This document shows positions 35,494 through 43,474 of a stretch of 64,000 bases of DNA, in pieces. Made by a program: the position numbers and the translations under genes. The DNA is from Desulfovibrio sp. (lineage in GTDB: Bacteria > Desulfobacterota > Desulfovibrionia > Desulfovibrionales > Desulfovibrionaceae). Position 1 is the first letter of the stretch. The number at the start of each line of letters is the position of its first letter. Location: the NCBI RefSeq assembly GCF_034006445.1, contig NZ_JAVESS010000001.1, forward strand, positions 62,001-126,000. Reading direction: 5' to 3'. The notes below the pieces were generated by a model. That model had not been told where the DNA came from and did not search any database. It was given only the letters and a program-made list of their open reading frames with translations.

Positions 35494-36438
35494 TCACGCC
35501 CCTGCCGGGCAAAGCAGGCTGGTGGTCGCGGCCAGAATTGCATCACGATCGCTCGGGGCTGCCGTGCATTGCGTAAGATATAGCGCCAGTATGACCGGCG
35601 TTCCTGCCGCAGGCAACAGTATGCCCACATCATTGGAGGTGCCGTTGGCCCCGCTGCCGGTCTTGTGCCCCACCTTCCAGCCGACGGGCGCTCCCGCGGG
35701 TATGCGGCTTGCTCCGGTGGCGCATTCCGTCAGCCATTGCCTCAAGAGTTCACGGTGCTCAGGGAGCAGGGCGGCGCCCATCAGCAGTGCATCAAGCGTA
35801 ACCGCCATGGCCGTGGGGCTTGTCGTATCCCGCATGTCGCCGGGTTCCGCGCTGTTCAGGGCGGGTTCCGTACGGTCCAGGCGAAAGCTGCCGTCCCCCA
35901 GCGAACGGGCGAAGGCCGTCAGGCCCGAAGGGCCGCCGATCATTCCCAAAAGCAGGTTGGCAGCCGTATTGTCGCTGTATTGCAGGGCCGCAGCGCACAA
36001 TTGCCGCACACGCATGCCCTTGTTCACGAATTTTTCAGTTACAGGCGACCACGCGACAATTTCTTTCGGCCCGATGCGGACAAGACTGTCCAGTTTCTGC
36101 GGATGCAGCTTGAGCACAGCGGCCGCAGCCAGCACCTTAAATGTGCTGCACATGGGAAAGGCTTCATCGCCCCGGTATGTGAACAGGCTGCCTGTGGCGC
36201 AATCAAGGCGGGCCGCCCCGAGTCTGCCGCCAGATAATTTTTCAAGCCGCGAAATTTTTTCAATAAGTTCTGTCTGACCGGCATTCGTGAGATCAGTATC
36301 CATGCCCCCTGAAAATGCTGCTGCGCCAAGAGGGGAAGCGAGGGCGCTTAATCCGGCAAGGCAGGCAAGGCCCGTCATTTTTGCCAAAAACGCCCTGCGT
36401 TCCGGTGCGAAAGAACATGTGCCGGTGGATGCGGACAT
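35494..36438 (-). CDS. Class A beta-lactamase, Tat-type signal
   Basis: Serine beta-lactamase that hydrolyses beta-lactams in the periplasm. It is 314 aa including a long leader. All class A motifs are present: STFK (Ser98-Lys101; S70xxK), SDN (155-157; S130DN), EPALN (Glu191; E166) and KTG (259-261; K234TG). The signal region has a twin-arginine motif (ERRAFLAK, 13-20) before a hydrophobic core and AxA-type cleavage near SPLGAAA, so export is probably by Tat. A Cys precedes the active Ser, but no partner Cys follows KTG, so the carbapenemase-type disulfide is not supported. A chromosomal class A enzyme (DES-1) is known from D. desulfuricans and this is probably its relative. No LysR-type regulator is adjacent. 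Confidence 0.92.
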   Translation of the reverse strand: MSASTGTCSFAPERRAFLAKMTGLACLAGLSALASPLGAAAFSGGMDTDLTNAGQTELIEKISRLEKLSGGRLGAARLDCATGSLFTYRGDEAFPMCSTFKVLAAAAVLKLHPQKLDSLVRIGPKEIVAWSPVTEKFVNKGMRVRQLCAAALQYSDNTAANLLLGMIGGPSGLTAFARSLGDGSFRLDRTEPALNSAEPGDMRDTTSPTAMAVTLDALLMGAALLPEHRELLRQWLTECATGASRIPAGAPVGWKVGHKTGSGANGTSNDVGILLPAAGTPVILALYLTQCTAAPSDRDAILAATTSLLCPAGA

Positions 36439-36508
36439 TTTGCGCCGTTCCGTCCTTGAGCAATCTATGATTGAAGTAATCTATGCTTTAAGTGTCTGAT
36501 GGCAATTG

Positions 36509-37141
36509 TCAATGCGTGGCAAAAAGCAGTGCCAGCGCCAGCCCCGCAAAGACCAGCCCTGCGGCGCGGTGAATGAACACCTGACCGCCCGGAGATTTGT
36601 TGAACCACACGGCCAGCTTGCCGCCAAGCAGGGCCACGCTGAAAAAAACAATAATGGTGGCCAGCATGAACAGCAGCCCCAGGCTGAGAACCTGCAAAGC
36701 CACGCTGCCCCGTGCCGGAGTGCAGAACTGCGGCAGAAAAGCGAGAAAAAAAAGCGAAACCTTGGGGTTGGTCACGTTCATGACAATGCCGCGCCGGTAC
36801 AGTGAGGCATAGCCAGGAAAGGGCGCGCCGTCGCCCTTGGTGACGGCCAGCGCAGCGCCAGCCCTGAACGACAGCCAGGCCAGCCATAGCAGATATGCCG
36901 CGCCCACGGCCTTGAGTATGGTGAAGGCCAGGGGCGATGTCTGAAAAATGGCGGCCACGCCCAGCGCTACGGCCGTGGTGTGCACACAGAGCCCCGTGAC
37001 GAGGCCAAGTGTTGTGACCATGCCCGCGCCTGCGCCATAGACGGCGGACTGGGTAAGCACAAAAATATTGTCCGGCCCCGGAGCAATACCAAGCAGAAGA
37101 GACGCCGCAAAAAAAGCCAGAGCTATGTCCACCGTCAGCAT
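36509..37141 (-). CDS. LysE/RhtB family exporter
   Basis: A 210-aa inner-membrane protein with about six hydrophobic segments and the RhtB/LysE signature near the N-terminus (LLGIAPGPDNIFVLTQSAVYGAGAG). The second conserved block is GIVMNVTNPKVSLFFLAFLPQF. Members export amino acids or related small metabolites; the substrate cannot be told from sequence. Its start overlaps the end of the upstream GIY-YIG gene by 7 nt, so the two are co-transcribed. The beta-lactamase gene follows 70 nt downstream. Confidence 0.9.
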   Translation of the reverse strand: MLTVDIALAFFAASLLLGIAPGPDNIFVLTQSAVYGAGAGMVTTLGLVTGLCVHTTAVALGVAAIFQTSPLAFTILKAVGAAYLLWLAWLSFRAGAALAVTKGDGAPFPGYASLYRRGIVMNVTNPKVSLFFLAFLPQFCTPARGSVALQVLSLGLLFMLATIIVFFSVALLGGKLAVWFNKSPGGQVFIHRAAGLVFAGLALALLFATH

Positions 37142-37410
37142 TGCTTTTTTTCTCCCTCAAGCAAAAAAGTGATTTTTGCGTTGCGCGGTTTGGCCTTAAC
37201 CGCGCATTCCAGACGCAGGGCGTCCGCCTTGCAGGAACATGCCCGGCTGGCCAGCAGGCGTACCGGGCGTCTGCCGCGCGTATAGCGCGCGCCGCCGGGC
37301 GCTGCGCCATTGTGCTGCGCAAGACGCCGCTCCATATCGCAGGTGATGCCGCAGTACAGGGTGCCGTCGGCGCATTCCAGCACATAGACCTGCCAGCTGT
37401 CAGGCGTCAT
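37135..37410 (-). CDS. GIY-YIG domain protein (YhbQ-like)
   Basis: A 91-aa single-domain GIY-YIG protein from the ATG at 37410, preceded by GGAGAAG. A GTG at 37422 is an alternative. The family triplets appear as VYVLECADGTLYCGIT, with Cys in place of the usual Tyr or Ile of YIG, followed by DMERRLAQHNGAAPGGARYTRGRRPVRL, which includes the catalytic Arg. The Glu of the motif follows (ALRLECAVK). Small family members act as nucleases or DNA-binding proteins of uncertain role. It overlaps the LysE-type gene. Confidence 0.85.
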   Translation of the reverse strand: MTPDSWQVYVLECADGTLYCGITCDMERRLAQHNGAAPGGARYTRGRRPVRLLASRACSCKADALRLECAVKAKPRNAKITFLLEGEKKQC

Positions 37411-37484
37411 TGGCTTCTCCACAATTTCATGATGCCGTCCGGAAGGGCTTGCAAAGCCGTCTTCGCCTGCGGCCAGACTTTTTT

Positions 37485-37617
37485 AGGAAGCACTGATTAA
37501 AGAGCCTCCTGGAAACGCGCAGGTATTTCCTTTGGCGGCGCGGACAAAAATCCTCTCCACCCTCACGGCGCACGCCTGCTTTCGCAGACGCCGAGCGCCT
37601 TCACGGAGAAACGGTGT
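37485..37617. mobile_element. Truncated/chimeric family-A element
   Basis: The first about 64 bp (AGGAAGCACTGATTAAAGAG onward) match the copy at 45682-45833 almost base for base, then the sequence diverges into a hairpin-rich stretch (CACGGCGCACGCCTGC...). It ends at the boundary of a family-B element without a recognisable right A end. Together with 37618-37794 it fills the gap between the GIY-YIG gene and the membrane protein gene. Confidence 0.7.
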
Positions 37618-37794
37618 TAGAGCATTTTAACTTTGAAAAAGTGTAAATGCTCTAACGCTGCACGAAGGTGCAGCGCGCCACAACGTGGCGTGGATTCAGC
37701 CGAGCTTTAGCCGTAGCTTCCTTCGTCGCAACGGCTAAAGCTCGGCTGAATGAAAACTTTGAAATGTGAAGCATTTCAAAGTTCATCTGCTCTA
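37618..37794. mobile_element. Family-B short hairpin element (best copy)
   Basis: A 177-bp non-coding element with related ends TAGAGCATTTTAACTTTG and, in complement, TAGAGCAGATGAACTTTG (14 of 18 match). The interior contains several hairpins: GCTGCAC with GTGCAGC, CGCCAC with GTGGCG, and a perfect 20-bp stem (37695-37714 with 37731-37750). Near the right end AACTTTGAAATG and CATTTCAAAGTT form another. Its last three bases (CTA, read TAG on the minus strand) are the stop codon of the adjoining gene. Related copies lie at 28153 and, split, at 47882-48083. Confidence 0.8.
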
Positions 37795-38379
37795 GTCAAA
37801 CCCTCCGGCAAGCCAGACGGTAACAAGAAAAGACAGCATCCAGTTGCCCATGCGCCACAGCCAGGGGTTGGGCATGACGCCAGCCGTCATGAGGCGCATC
37901 TGCCGCAGCGTCCCCGCCAGTGACCCTATGGTGTGAAAGAACACAAAGCCAAGTCCCGCCAGAAAGCCGAACTGCGCAAGGCACACAAGAAAAATGGCAA
38001 AGGTGATACAGGGGGCGAGGCAGGCGTTGGAGCTGTCCCGACCGGTAATCCATATCTGCCCCAGGGGCGATCCTGACTGAAAGCCGCCGAAGTTGCGTCC
38101 GCCAAAGGTTCGTTGATAAAAACGGCCCCGCCCGTCGGTCTGGCCGTATCCTTCAGACCCGTCCTGACGGCCGTTGCGGCCATATGTCGTATCCTGATGT
38201 TGCTCCTGGTTCTGTTGCCTGTCCGACATAAAAACCACTTCAGCGTCGATCACGCGCCTTTGCTCTTCCCCGGAGCCTTGGCCGCCGTGCTCTTGCCCCG
38301 ATGGCACGGGCAGATTGGCATCGTGCGGCGTATGCGCGTTGTCGGAGCCTTGGGGGGGCTTGTTCGGGGGGTGGCTCAT
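37792..38379 (-). CDS. Hypothetical membrane protein, 195 aa
   Basis: I choose the ATG at 38379 (MSHPPNKPPQGSDN), preceded by a perfect CAGGAGG site. The longer frame to 38520 lacks support. The N-terminal 115 residues are hydrophilic, Gln/Gly/Asp-rich and probably disordered. Two membrane segments follow (about 120-150, CITFAIFLVCLAQFGFLAGLGFVFF, and near the C-terminus, WMLSFLVTVWLAGGF). I do not recognise the family. The stop codon TAG is the first three bases of a family-B element, so the original 3' end may have been altered by that insertion. It is divergent from the Sel1-repeat gene. Confidence 0.75.
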   Translation of the reverse strand: MSHPPNKPPQGSDNAHTPHDANLPVPSGQEHGGQGSGEEQRRVIDAEVVFMSDRQQNQEQHQDTTYGRNGRQDGSEGYGQTDGRGRFYQRTFGGRNFGGFQSGSPLGQIWITGRDSSNACLAPCITFAIFLVCLAQFGFLAGLGFVFFHTIGSLAGTLRQMRLMTAGVMPNPWLWRMGNWMLSFLVTVWLAGGFD

Positions 38380-38647
38380 GCTCGGCCTCCTGATGTATGT
38401 CAGCCTTGGGGGCGGATTATTGCTGGAAATGAATAAGGGCTTGCCGTGGTTGTGCCTGCTCCATGGCGGGGCGTCAAGGGCATGGCCGTGGTCAGGCTGC
38501 CAGGCGCGGAAGCGCCGCAAGGGGGCGACGAGCCTGGGTGACGAACCTGGCCCGCCTTGCCAAGTCCATTTGGCAGCGCTATTCTTTTGGGCATCAGGTA
38601 TCAGGTATCAGGCGTGGCCGTTTGGCCGCGACCATGAGGAGGTTTTT

Positions 38648-39316
38648 ATGAAAAAAAATTTTGCTGCGATTTTTCTGACAATGACGTTTTTTGTGTTTTC
38701 GGCCCTGACTGTGGGCGCGCAACCCGTGGACAAGGTGGAACAGAAGCTTGACGAGGCCTGGACCGCTTACAATATCGGCCAATACCAGAAAGTTCTGCAA
38801 CTGGTGCAGCCCCTGGCCTCGGACGGCAATGCCCGCGCCCAGATCATCCTGGGCCGCTGCTATGAGAACGGCCTTGGCGTGCCGCAGGATATGGAAATGG
38901 CTGCCAAGTGGTTTCGTCTTGCGGCGGAACAGAACAATAGCGAAGCCCAGGTGCTTCTGGCCTACCAGTACGAACTGGGCATTGGCGTAGCCAGAAACGA
39001 CGCGACCGTGGTGGACCTTATGACCCGCGCGGCCAATGCGGGCAATGCCGAAGCCCTGTTTAACCTGGCACTGTATCACGGCCAGGGCAAGTATGGTTTT
39101 GCCAAAGACCCCGCTGAAAGTTTCCGCCTGGCCAAGCTGGCGGCTGACAAGGGTTACGCGCAGGCCGAGCGCTATGTAGGGGCCTGCTATGACCATGGCG
39201 TGGGTGTGCCGGAAAACAAGGCCGAAGCGCAGGTCTGGTATGGCAAGGCCAGGGCGCAGGGCCTGGAAGTGGAAGGCAACGTGTTCAATTTTGTGCGTGA
39301 GTACAGCATGCCGTAA
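38648..39316 (+). CDS. Exported Sel1-repeat (TPR-like) protein
   Basis: A 222-aa protein from the ATG at 38648, with AGGAGG 8 nt upstream. It has a signal peptide (MKKNFAAIFLTMTFFVFSALTVGA, cleavage near AQP) followed by about four Sel1-type repeats of about 36 residues (for example ARAQIILGRCYENGLGVPQD, AQVLLAYQYELGIGV and AERYVGACYDHGVGVPEN). Such repeats mediate protein-protein contacts in the periplasm. The partner is unknown. It is transcribed away from the neighbouring minus-strand gene and converges on the Hsp70-like gene. Confidence 0.88.
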   Translation: MKKNFAAIFLTMTFFVFSALTVGAQPVDKVEQKLDEAWTAYNIGQYQKVLQLVQPLASDGNARAQIILGRCYENGLGVPQDMEMAAKWFRLAAEQNNSEAQVLLAYQYELGIGVARNDATVVDLMTRAANAGNAEALFNLALYHGQGKYGFAKDPAESFRLAKLAADKGYAQAERYVGACYDHGVGVPENKAEAQVWYGKARAQGLEVEGNVFNFVREYSMP

Positions 39317-39803
39317 TGCCTGATGGAGCGCCGCAATGGCACGGGTTTCCATCAAGGCTCTACTTCGGGGCACAGGATATTCTGTGGAAAAGGCCCCCCC
39401 GGCTTGACGCTGACAACTGGTTATAACAGACGTGCGGTGCTAAAAAGCCGCCTTTTCACGCAGAGTTGCACAAACAGATATGGCCGCCTCCACAAGGGGC
39501 GGCCATCCTCGACAGTGTCGCCACGAGCGCCTTTCCAGTTATTTCTGCGTCGAACTTCACCTTTTATTCCGGTCGAGTACCAGTAGAGTACACTCCCTGC
39601 ATAAAAGGTTCGTTCTCCTTGATATAGCAGGAAATTCATCCCATTGCGACACTGTCTGAGTGCTTGCTGTACTTTGGCATAGTATAGCGAATGTTCTGAT
39701 CTCAAGAGAGGGCAGCCGCCGCGGCTTCAAGGCAGTACCTCGTCGTACCTTTGCACTGTTCCTGCTGACGCGGGCGACGTGCTGAAACGTCCACTTCAAG
39801 ACG
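39317..39803. other. Intergenic region between convergent genes
   Basis: This 487-bp gap separates the Sel1-repeat gene (plus) from the Hsp70-like gene (minus). It contains one clear 9-bp hairpin, ATGGCCGCC (39480-39488) with GGCGGCCAT (39498-39506), usable as a terminator on either strand though without T runs. Open frames here (such as 39421-39705) start with TTG and have no ribosome binding site, so I do not call genes. Confidence 0.5.
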
Positions 39804-41810
39804 TCATTGGCCTGCCTGGCCTGCCGGAGACGCGCCGCGCTCCACGCGGATATGGTTCAATACCGTAAGCCTTTGCAGCAGGGCTTTGAGGGAATACCGT
39901 ATCTTGCCCCTGGCATCTTCCATGAGATCCTGACGAATCTCCTGAAAGGCCTGCCCCAGAATTTCTTCAATATATTCCCTGTTTTTGGCCGTGATTTTTT
40001 CACGGTTTTTTTCATTGAGAAGAAATTTGGGCAGCTTTTGCCGTCGAAGAAAATTCTTGCCGAATTTGCCCAGCGCCCATGTGCCCGCAAAAGCCGCAGC
40101 GCCGCCGATGACGGCGGAAACCGGCTCAGCCGTGGTGAGCAGCATTTTTTCGCCAATGGCAAGGGCCGCAATGCCCGGCAGCACGGCCACAGCCATCACA
40201 TCCATGGTGTTGAGCAAGGTAAGGCGCGAGACTTTCACCTGTACCGCGTCGAAAAAACTGGTGCTGAGCGTGCGGGCGGAAAAATTCAGCCTCGGCACAA
40301 GGTACACGCCATTTTCACGCAGCCAGCGGCTGAACTGCAGGCGCAATTCCCTTTCAATTTCCTTGCGGGCGGCTTCCGTGCGTTCCTGAACAATAGCCAG
40401 CAGACCGGAATCATTCTGGATTTTTTCACTGATTTCCCGCTCGATCTCTTCAACGGTTTTTCTGTCCTCCTGGGCGGCCTCAAGAACGCTCAGGATATCC
40501 TTGACCGCGATGCGTTCGGCGCAGGTTTTGGCGGCCATCTTTGTGTGTTTTTCAAAGATGCCCTGCGCAAGGTCGGCAACGCGCAGGCAGAAGTCTTCGC
40601 TCTGTTTTTCAAGCAGGTTTTTTATCTTGAGGTGGGTGTGCAGCAGCATGGGGTAGAGGGCCAGGCCAAAGGCAATATCCTCGTAGGTACGCGGGCTCAT
40701 GACGATATTGTCGGTGCCGAAAACATCGCGAACAGCCTCGCTGGCGAAAAACCAGCCGCTGCTGCCGCCCGTGAGGATGACCTTGTCGACGCTTTTTAGC
40801 CGCCGTATGTCGTAAAGCACGTCCTTGAACCAGGAGATGAGGCCCACCTGGCGGCCCTGCAGCATTTCTCCGGCCACAGTGCCCAGCGAACCCCTGTTGG
40901 CATACTGGCTGAGCATGGTTAGCAGGGATTCTGAAGCCACATAGCTTTCCGCCGCGCTGACCACCTGCGGCCTGGTGAGTTCGTGCAGATAGGCGTGTTT
41001 TTGCGTGCCCGCCGCATCGTACCACGAAAGGTGCAGGCTTACGTCGCTGTCGGCATCCTTTTGCAGTATCTTGGAAAAGCGTTCCTTTTCCGCCTTGCAC
41101 AAAACCCAATGGACATAATACTCGCAATTGTCGGCCTGCACCTCTTGCTGCAAGTGGGGATTCTGGCGGCAGAAAAGCTGAAAGAACAGATCGTCGAACA
41201 GACGCCCGCCCAAAAGCCGATCGCCACCGCTGTGCAGGATGTTGGAGTTTTCCGCCAGGGTGAAGTCGCAGGTGCCGCCGCCGAAGTCCAGAATAAGCAG
41301 GCTGTGTTCCAGATCATCCAGTTCAATGGCCCCGGACTGCAGGCAGGAGATCATGGCCGCGTCGGATTCCTTGATAAGAGCGGGCACGGGCCAGCCCGCA
41401 TCCCTGAAGCAGTGCGCGAGCTGTATGCCGAAGCTTTCGCGCGTGCGGGCGGGAATGCCCACATACAGCTGGCTGTCGGGCTCAAGCGTGTCCTGCGGCA
41501 AGGCCTCGCGCAGCATGCGCAGAAAGTCCGTCATCCAGCCAACCGCTTCGGCATTTTCTTCGCCTATTTCGGGCTTGAACTGGCAGCGCAGGCTGCGGCG
41601 CGTCCGCATGCCGGGGTTGGCGTAATACTCGCTCTCCGCCAGATGCCCGATAAGCAGGGGCGAACCGTCTTCATAAAGGATGGCGGTTTCGACGCAGCCG
41701 TCCGGCGCGCTGACGCGGGGCAGCAGCACAGGCTGCGGGGCCGTGGAGCTTTTGTGTGCGCCATAGATGTAGGTATTGCTGGTGCCAAGGTCGATGCCCA
41801 GTATCTTCAT
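39804..41810 (-). CDS. Atypical Hsp70-like ATPase with membrane-type C-terminus
   Basis: A 668-aa protein with an Hsp70/actin-like ATPase domain: phosphate-1 loop LGIDLGTSNTYIYG (4-17), phosphate-2 loop LLILDFGGGTCDFTL (171-185) and adenosine motif KVILTGGSSGWFFAS (about 344-358). The DnaK substrate-binding beta domain is not evident. Instead there is a long charged helical region (about 395-500), a hydrophobic region (about 545-600, VMAVAVLPGIAALAIG and AVIGGAAAFAGTWALG) and a C-terminal helical basic tail. It may therefore be membrane-associated. Its ATG overlaps the stop of the upstream membrane protein gene by 4 nt, so the two likely form one functional unit. No DnaJ or GrpE gene is nearby. 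The cellular role is unknown. Confidence 0.8.
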   Translation of the reverse strand: MKILGIDLGTSNTYIYGAHKSSTAPQPVLLPRVSAPDGCVETAILYEDGSPLLIGHLAESEYYANPGMRTRRSLRCQFKPEIGEENAEAVGWMTDFLRMLREALPQDTLEPDSQLYVGIPARTRESFGIQLAHCFRDAGWPVPALIKESDAAMISCLQSGAIELDDLEHSLLILDFGGGTCDFTLAENSNILHSGGDRLLGGRLFDDLFFQLFCRQNPHLQQEVQADNCEYYVHWVLCKAEKERFSKILQKDADSDVSLHLSWYDAAGTQKHAYLHELTRPQVVSAAESYVASESLLTMLSQYANRGSLGTVAGEMLQGRQVGLISWFKDVLYDIRRLKSVDKVILTGGSSGWFFASEAVRDVFGTDNIVMSPRTYEDIAFGLALYPMLLHTHLKIKNLLEKQSEDFCLRVADLAQGIFEKHTKMAAKTCAERIAVKDILSVLEAAQEDRKTVEEIEREISEKIQNDSGLLAIVQERTEAARKEIERELRLQFSRWLRENGVYLVPRLNFSARTLSTSFFDAVQVKVSRLTLLNTMDVMAVAVLPGIAALAIGEKMLLTTAEPVSAVIGGAAAFAGTWALGKFGKNFLRRQKLPKFLLNEKNREKITAKNREYIEEILGQAFQEIRQDLMEDARGKIRYSLKALLQRLTVLNHIRVERGASPAGQAGQ

Positions 41811-42952
41811 GCCGTGGCTCCCCCCGCAGATGCTCCCCCCGCAGATGCTCCCCCTGCAGATGCTTCCGCTGTGGACGCCCCCCCCGGTGGATGCGCCCCC
41901 TTGGCTGGCGGGAATTCTTTTTGCACGTGCCCTTTGACGACAGTGTCTCCAGAACGGGAATAGCGGCGCAAAACGCGGCAGCGGTCACCGTTACGCACAA
42001 GCCCGACGGTGTCGTAAAGTTCGGCATGCAGGGCGTCGTCCCACACAATGTGGCTGAGCCCCTCGCCGGGGTTATAGCCCATAAAAGCAAGCTGTTCCGA
42101 GAGAAAGCGCCTGGCTTCCGTATTCATGCCGTCCAGCAGATGGATGACGCCAAGGGCCAGCGGGCAGTCGTTTCTGGGGCATCTGCCTGTGTGCGTATCT
42201 ACCTGGCCCTGTTCCCTGAGGCTGTCCAGTTCAGTGCGCAACTGCTCCCAGGCCGTGAAAAAGGTCATGAGATTCCGCGCACGGGCCTGGGCCTGCTGCT
42301 CCAGCGAAATCCTGAACGCCGCCATATCGAGCGCGGTGGTTTTTTTGGCAAGCAGCACAAAAAGAAAGGCGGCCCCAAGCAGCAGGTACAGGCGTTTGAG
42401 CAGGCCCGGTGCGCCGCTGGAACCAAAGACGGCGCTTTTGAAGTCCGCCCAGGAAGCCAGCCGTAACACGCCTGCCACCATGCTGGCGGCAAAGGTTGTC
42501 AGCGCGCCAAGGCCAAGGAGAAGCAAAAGGCGGCTGCGCGCCCTGGGGTTGCCCGCCAGAAACTCCGCGCCGTAAAGCATGCCGAGCACCGTGGCCACCC
42601 TTATGATTTCCCCGCCCATATCAATGAGCCCCAGCAGTTTTGACAGCAGGCCGCCAACAAAAAAGCCAAGAAAAACGATGCCTGCCATGCTCGGCAGGGA
42701 GTAGCGCTTCACATAGAGGGCACCAGTGGAAAAATCGGGCATGTCGCGTGCGAGGCTCCAGCGGAGGTCTTCCGGGATATCGGCGCTGGCGGCTTTTGCG
42801 GCGCAAAGATCCACAAGCTCTTCCTTGAGGTCTGAAAGCAGCTGGCGGTGCTGGACAAAATCCCTGGGAAAGGAGGGTATTTTTTCAAGGGTTGCATCCA
42901 GAGCGGGCTGTAAGTCCGGCATGGACGCTGCGGTGTTATTTGTCATTGTCAT
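41807..42952 (-). CDS. Membrane protein paired with the Hsp70-like ATPase
   Basis: I place the start at the ATG at 42952, with GGGAT 6 nt upstream, giving 381 aa; ATGs at 42958 and 42946 are alternatives, and the extension to 43222 has no support. An N-terminal helical region (about 1-85) is followed by three or four membrane segments (about 88-195). A cytoplasmic-type domain follows (about 200-345) with a C-P-R-N-D-C-P cluster, then a Gly/Ala/Ser repeat tail. I do not recognise the family. The 4-nt ATGA overlap with the downstream Hsp70-like gene implies translational coupling. Confidence 0.75.
   Translation of the reverse strand: MTMTNNTAASMPDLQPALDATLEKIPSFPRDFVQHRQLLSDLKEELVDLCAAKAASADIPEDLRWSLARDMPDFSTGALYVKRYSLPSMAGIVFLGFFVGGLLSKLLGLIDMGGEIIRVATVLGMLYGAEFLAGNPRARSRLLLLLGLGALTTFAASMVAGVLRLASWADFKSAVFGSSGAPGLLKRLYLLLGAAFLFVLLAKKTTALDMAAFRISLEQQAQARARNLMTFFTAWEQLRTELDSLREQGQVDTHTGRCPRNDCPLALGVIHLLDGMNTEARRFLSEQLAFMGYNPGEGLSHIVWDDALHAELYDTVGLVRNGDRCRVLRRYSRSGDTVVKGHVQKEFPPAKGAHPPGGASTAEASAGGASAGGASAGGATA
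41819..41866. repeat. 15-bp in-frame tandem repeat at the 3' end of the membrane protein gene
   Basis: About three copies of a 15-bp unit (CCGCAGATGCTCCCC and variants) encode a repeated Gly-Gly-Ala-Ser-Ala pentapeptide at the C-terminus of the membrane protein. Since 15 is a multiple of three, copy-number changes would keep the frame and the overlap with the next gene. Confidence 0.8.
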
Positions 42953-43474
42953 CAGCATATCCCGTTTGCAATGTGGGCCGTCGGGCAGAGTGCGAGCCGA
43001 GCGAAAACAGCTCAGCTGATCTTTGGGGAAATTCACGTTGAAAATAGGCATCCGCAACGCATTACGCACTCCTTCTTTGGGGTTCCAGGCAGCACAGGTC
43101 ATCTGCACTGTCGCGCCTTTTGTCGCACATTTGTTCCCACAATTATCCGAGCAACTGTAAAATGAAAGTGCTCTTGAAAATAAGAAGCACCGGGGCGTTA
43201 CTGTGTAAAAAAGGTAGCGCACTATGCCCTCAAGTCAAGCCTGACGCTGTTTTAGGGCTGGAAGCAGTGAGCGCGGGGTGCAGGTGACGTGGGCCGAATC
43301 GTGCAGGCCGAAGTGTGCGGTCGGAATCAAGCGGAGATGCCGCGAGGCCGTGGATTACGCGGTTCTGGATGAAGACCGGGGGCGCAGGCATGGGGGATGT
43401 GGGTGATCGCATGAATGAGGCCGCAGTGCAGGACTGCACCGCGGCCAGAAGACACGCTGAACTAAAGGTGGCTA
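42953..43474. other. Intergenic region upstream of the Hsp70-like pair
   Basis: This 520-bp gap lies between the chemoreceptor gene and the membrane protein gene, both on the minus strand. It must hold the promoter of the Hsp70-like pair, but I find no convincing one. Near the chemoreceptor is a hairpin GGCCGC...GCGGCC with inner TGCAG/CTGCA (43419-43446), about 28 nt past its stop codon, that may terminate it. I see no coding frame. Confidence 0.45.

Noticed and set aside
39421..39705. A 94-aa minus-strand frame in the Sel1/Hsp70 spacer
   Set aside because: It begins with TTG, has no ribosome binding site, and shows no family resemblance. Overlapping frames are equally open.
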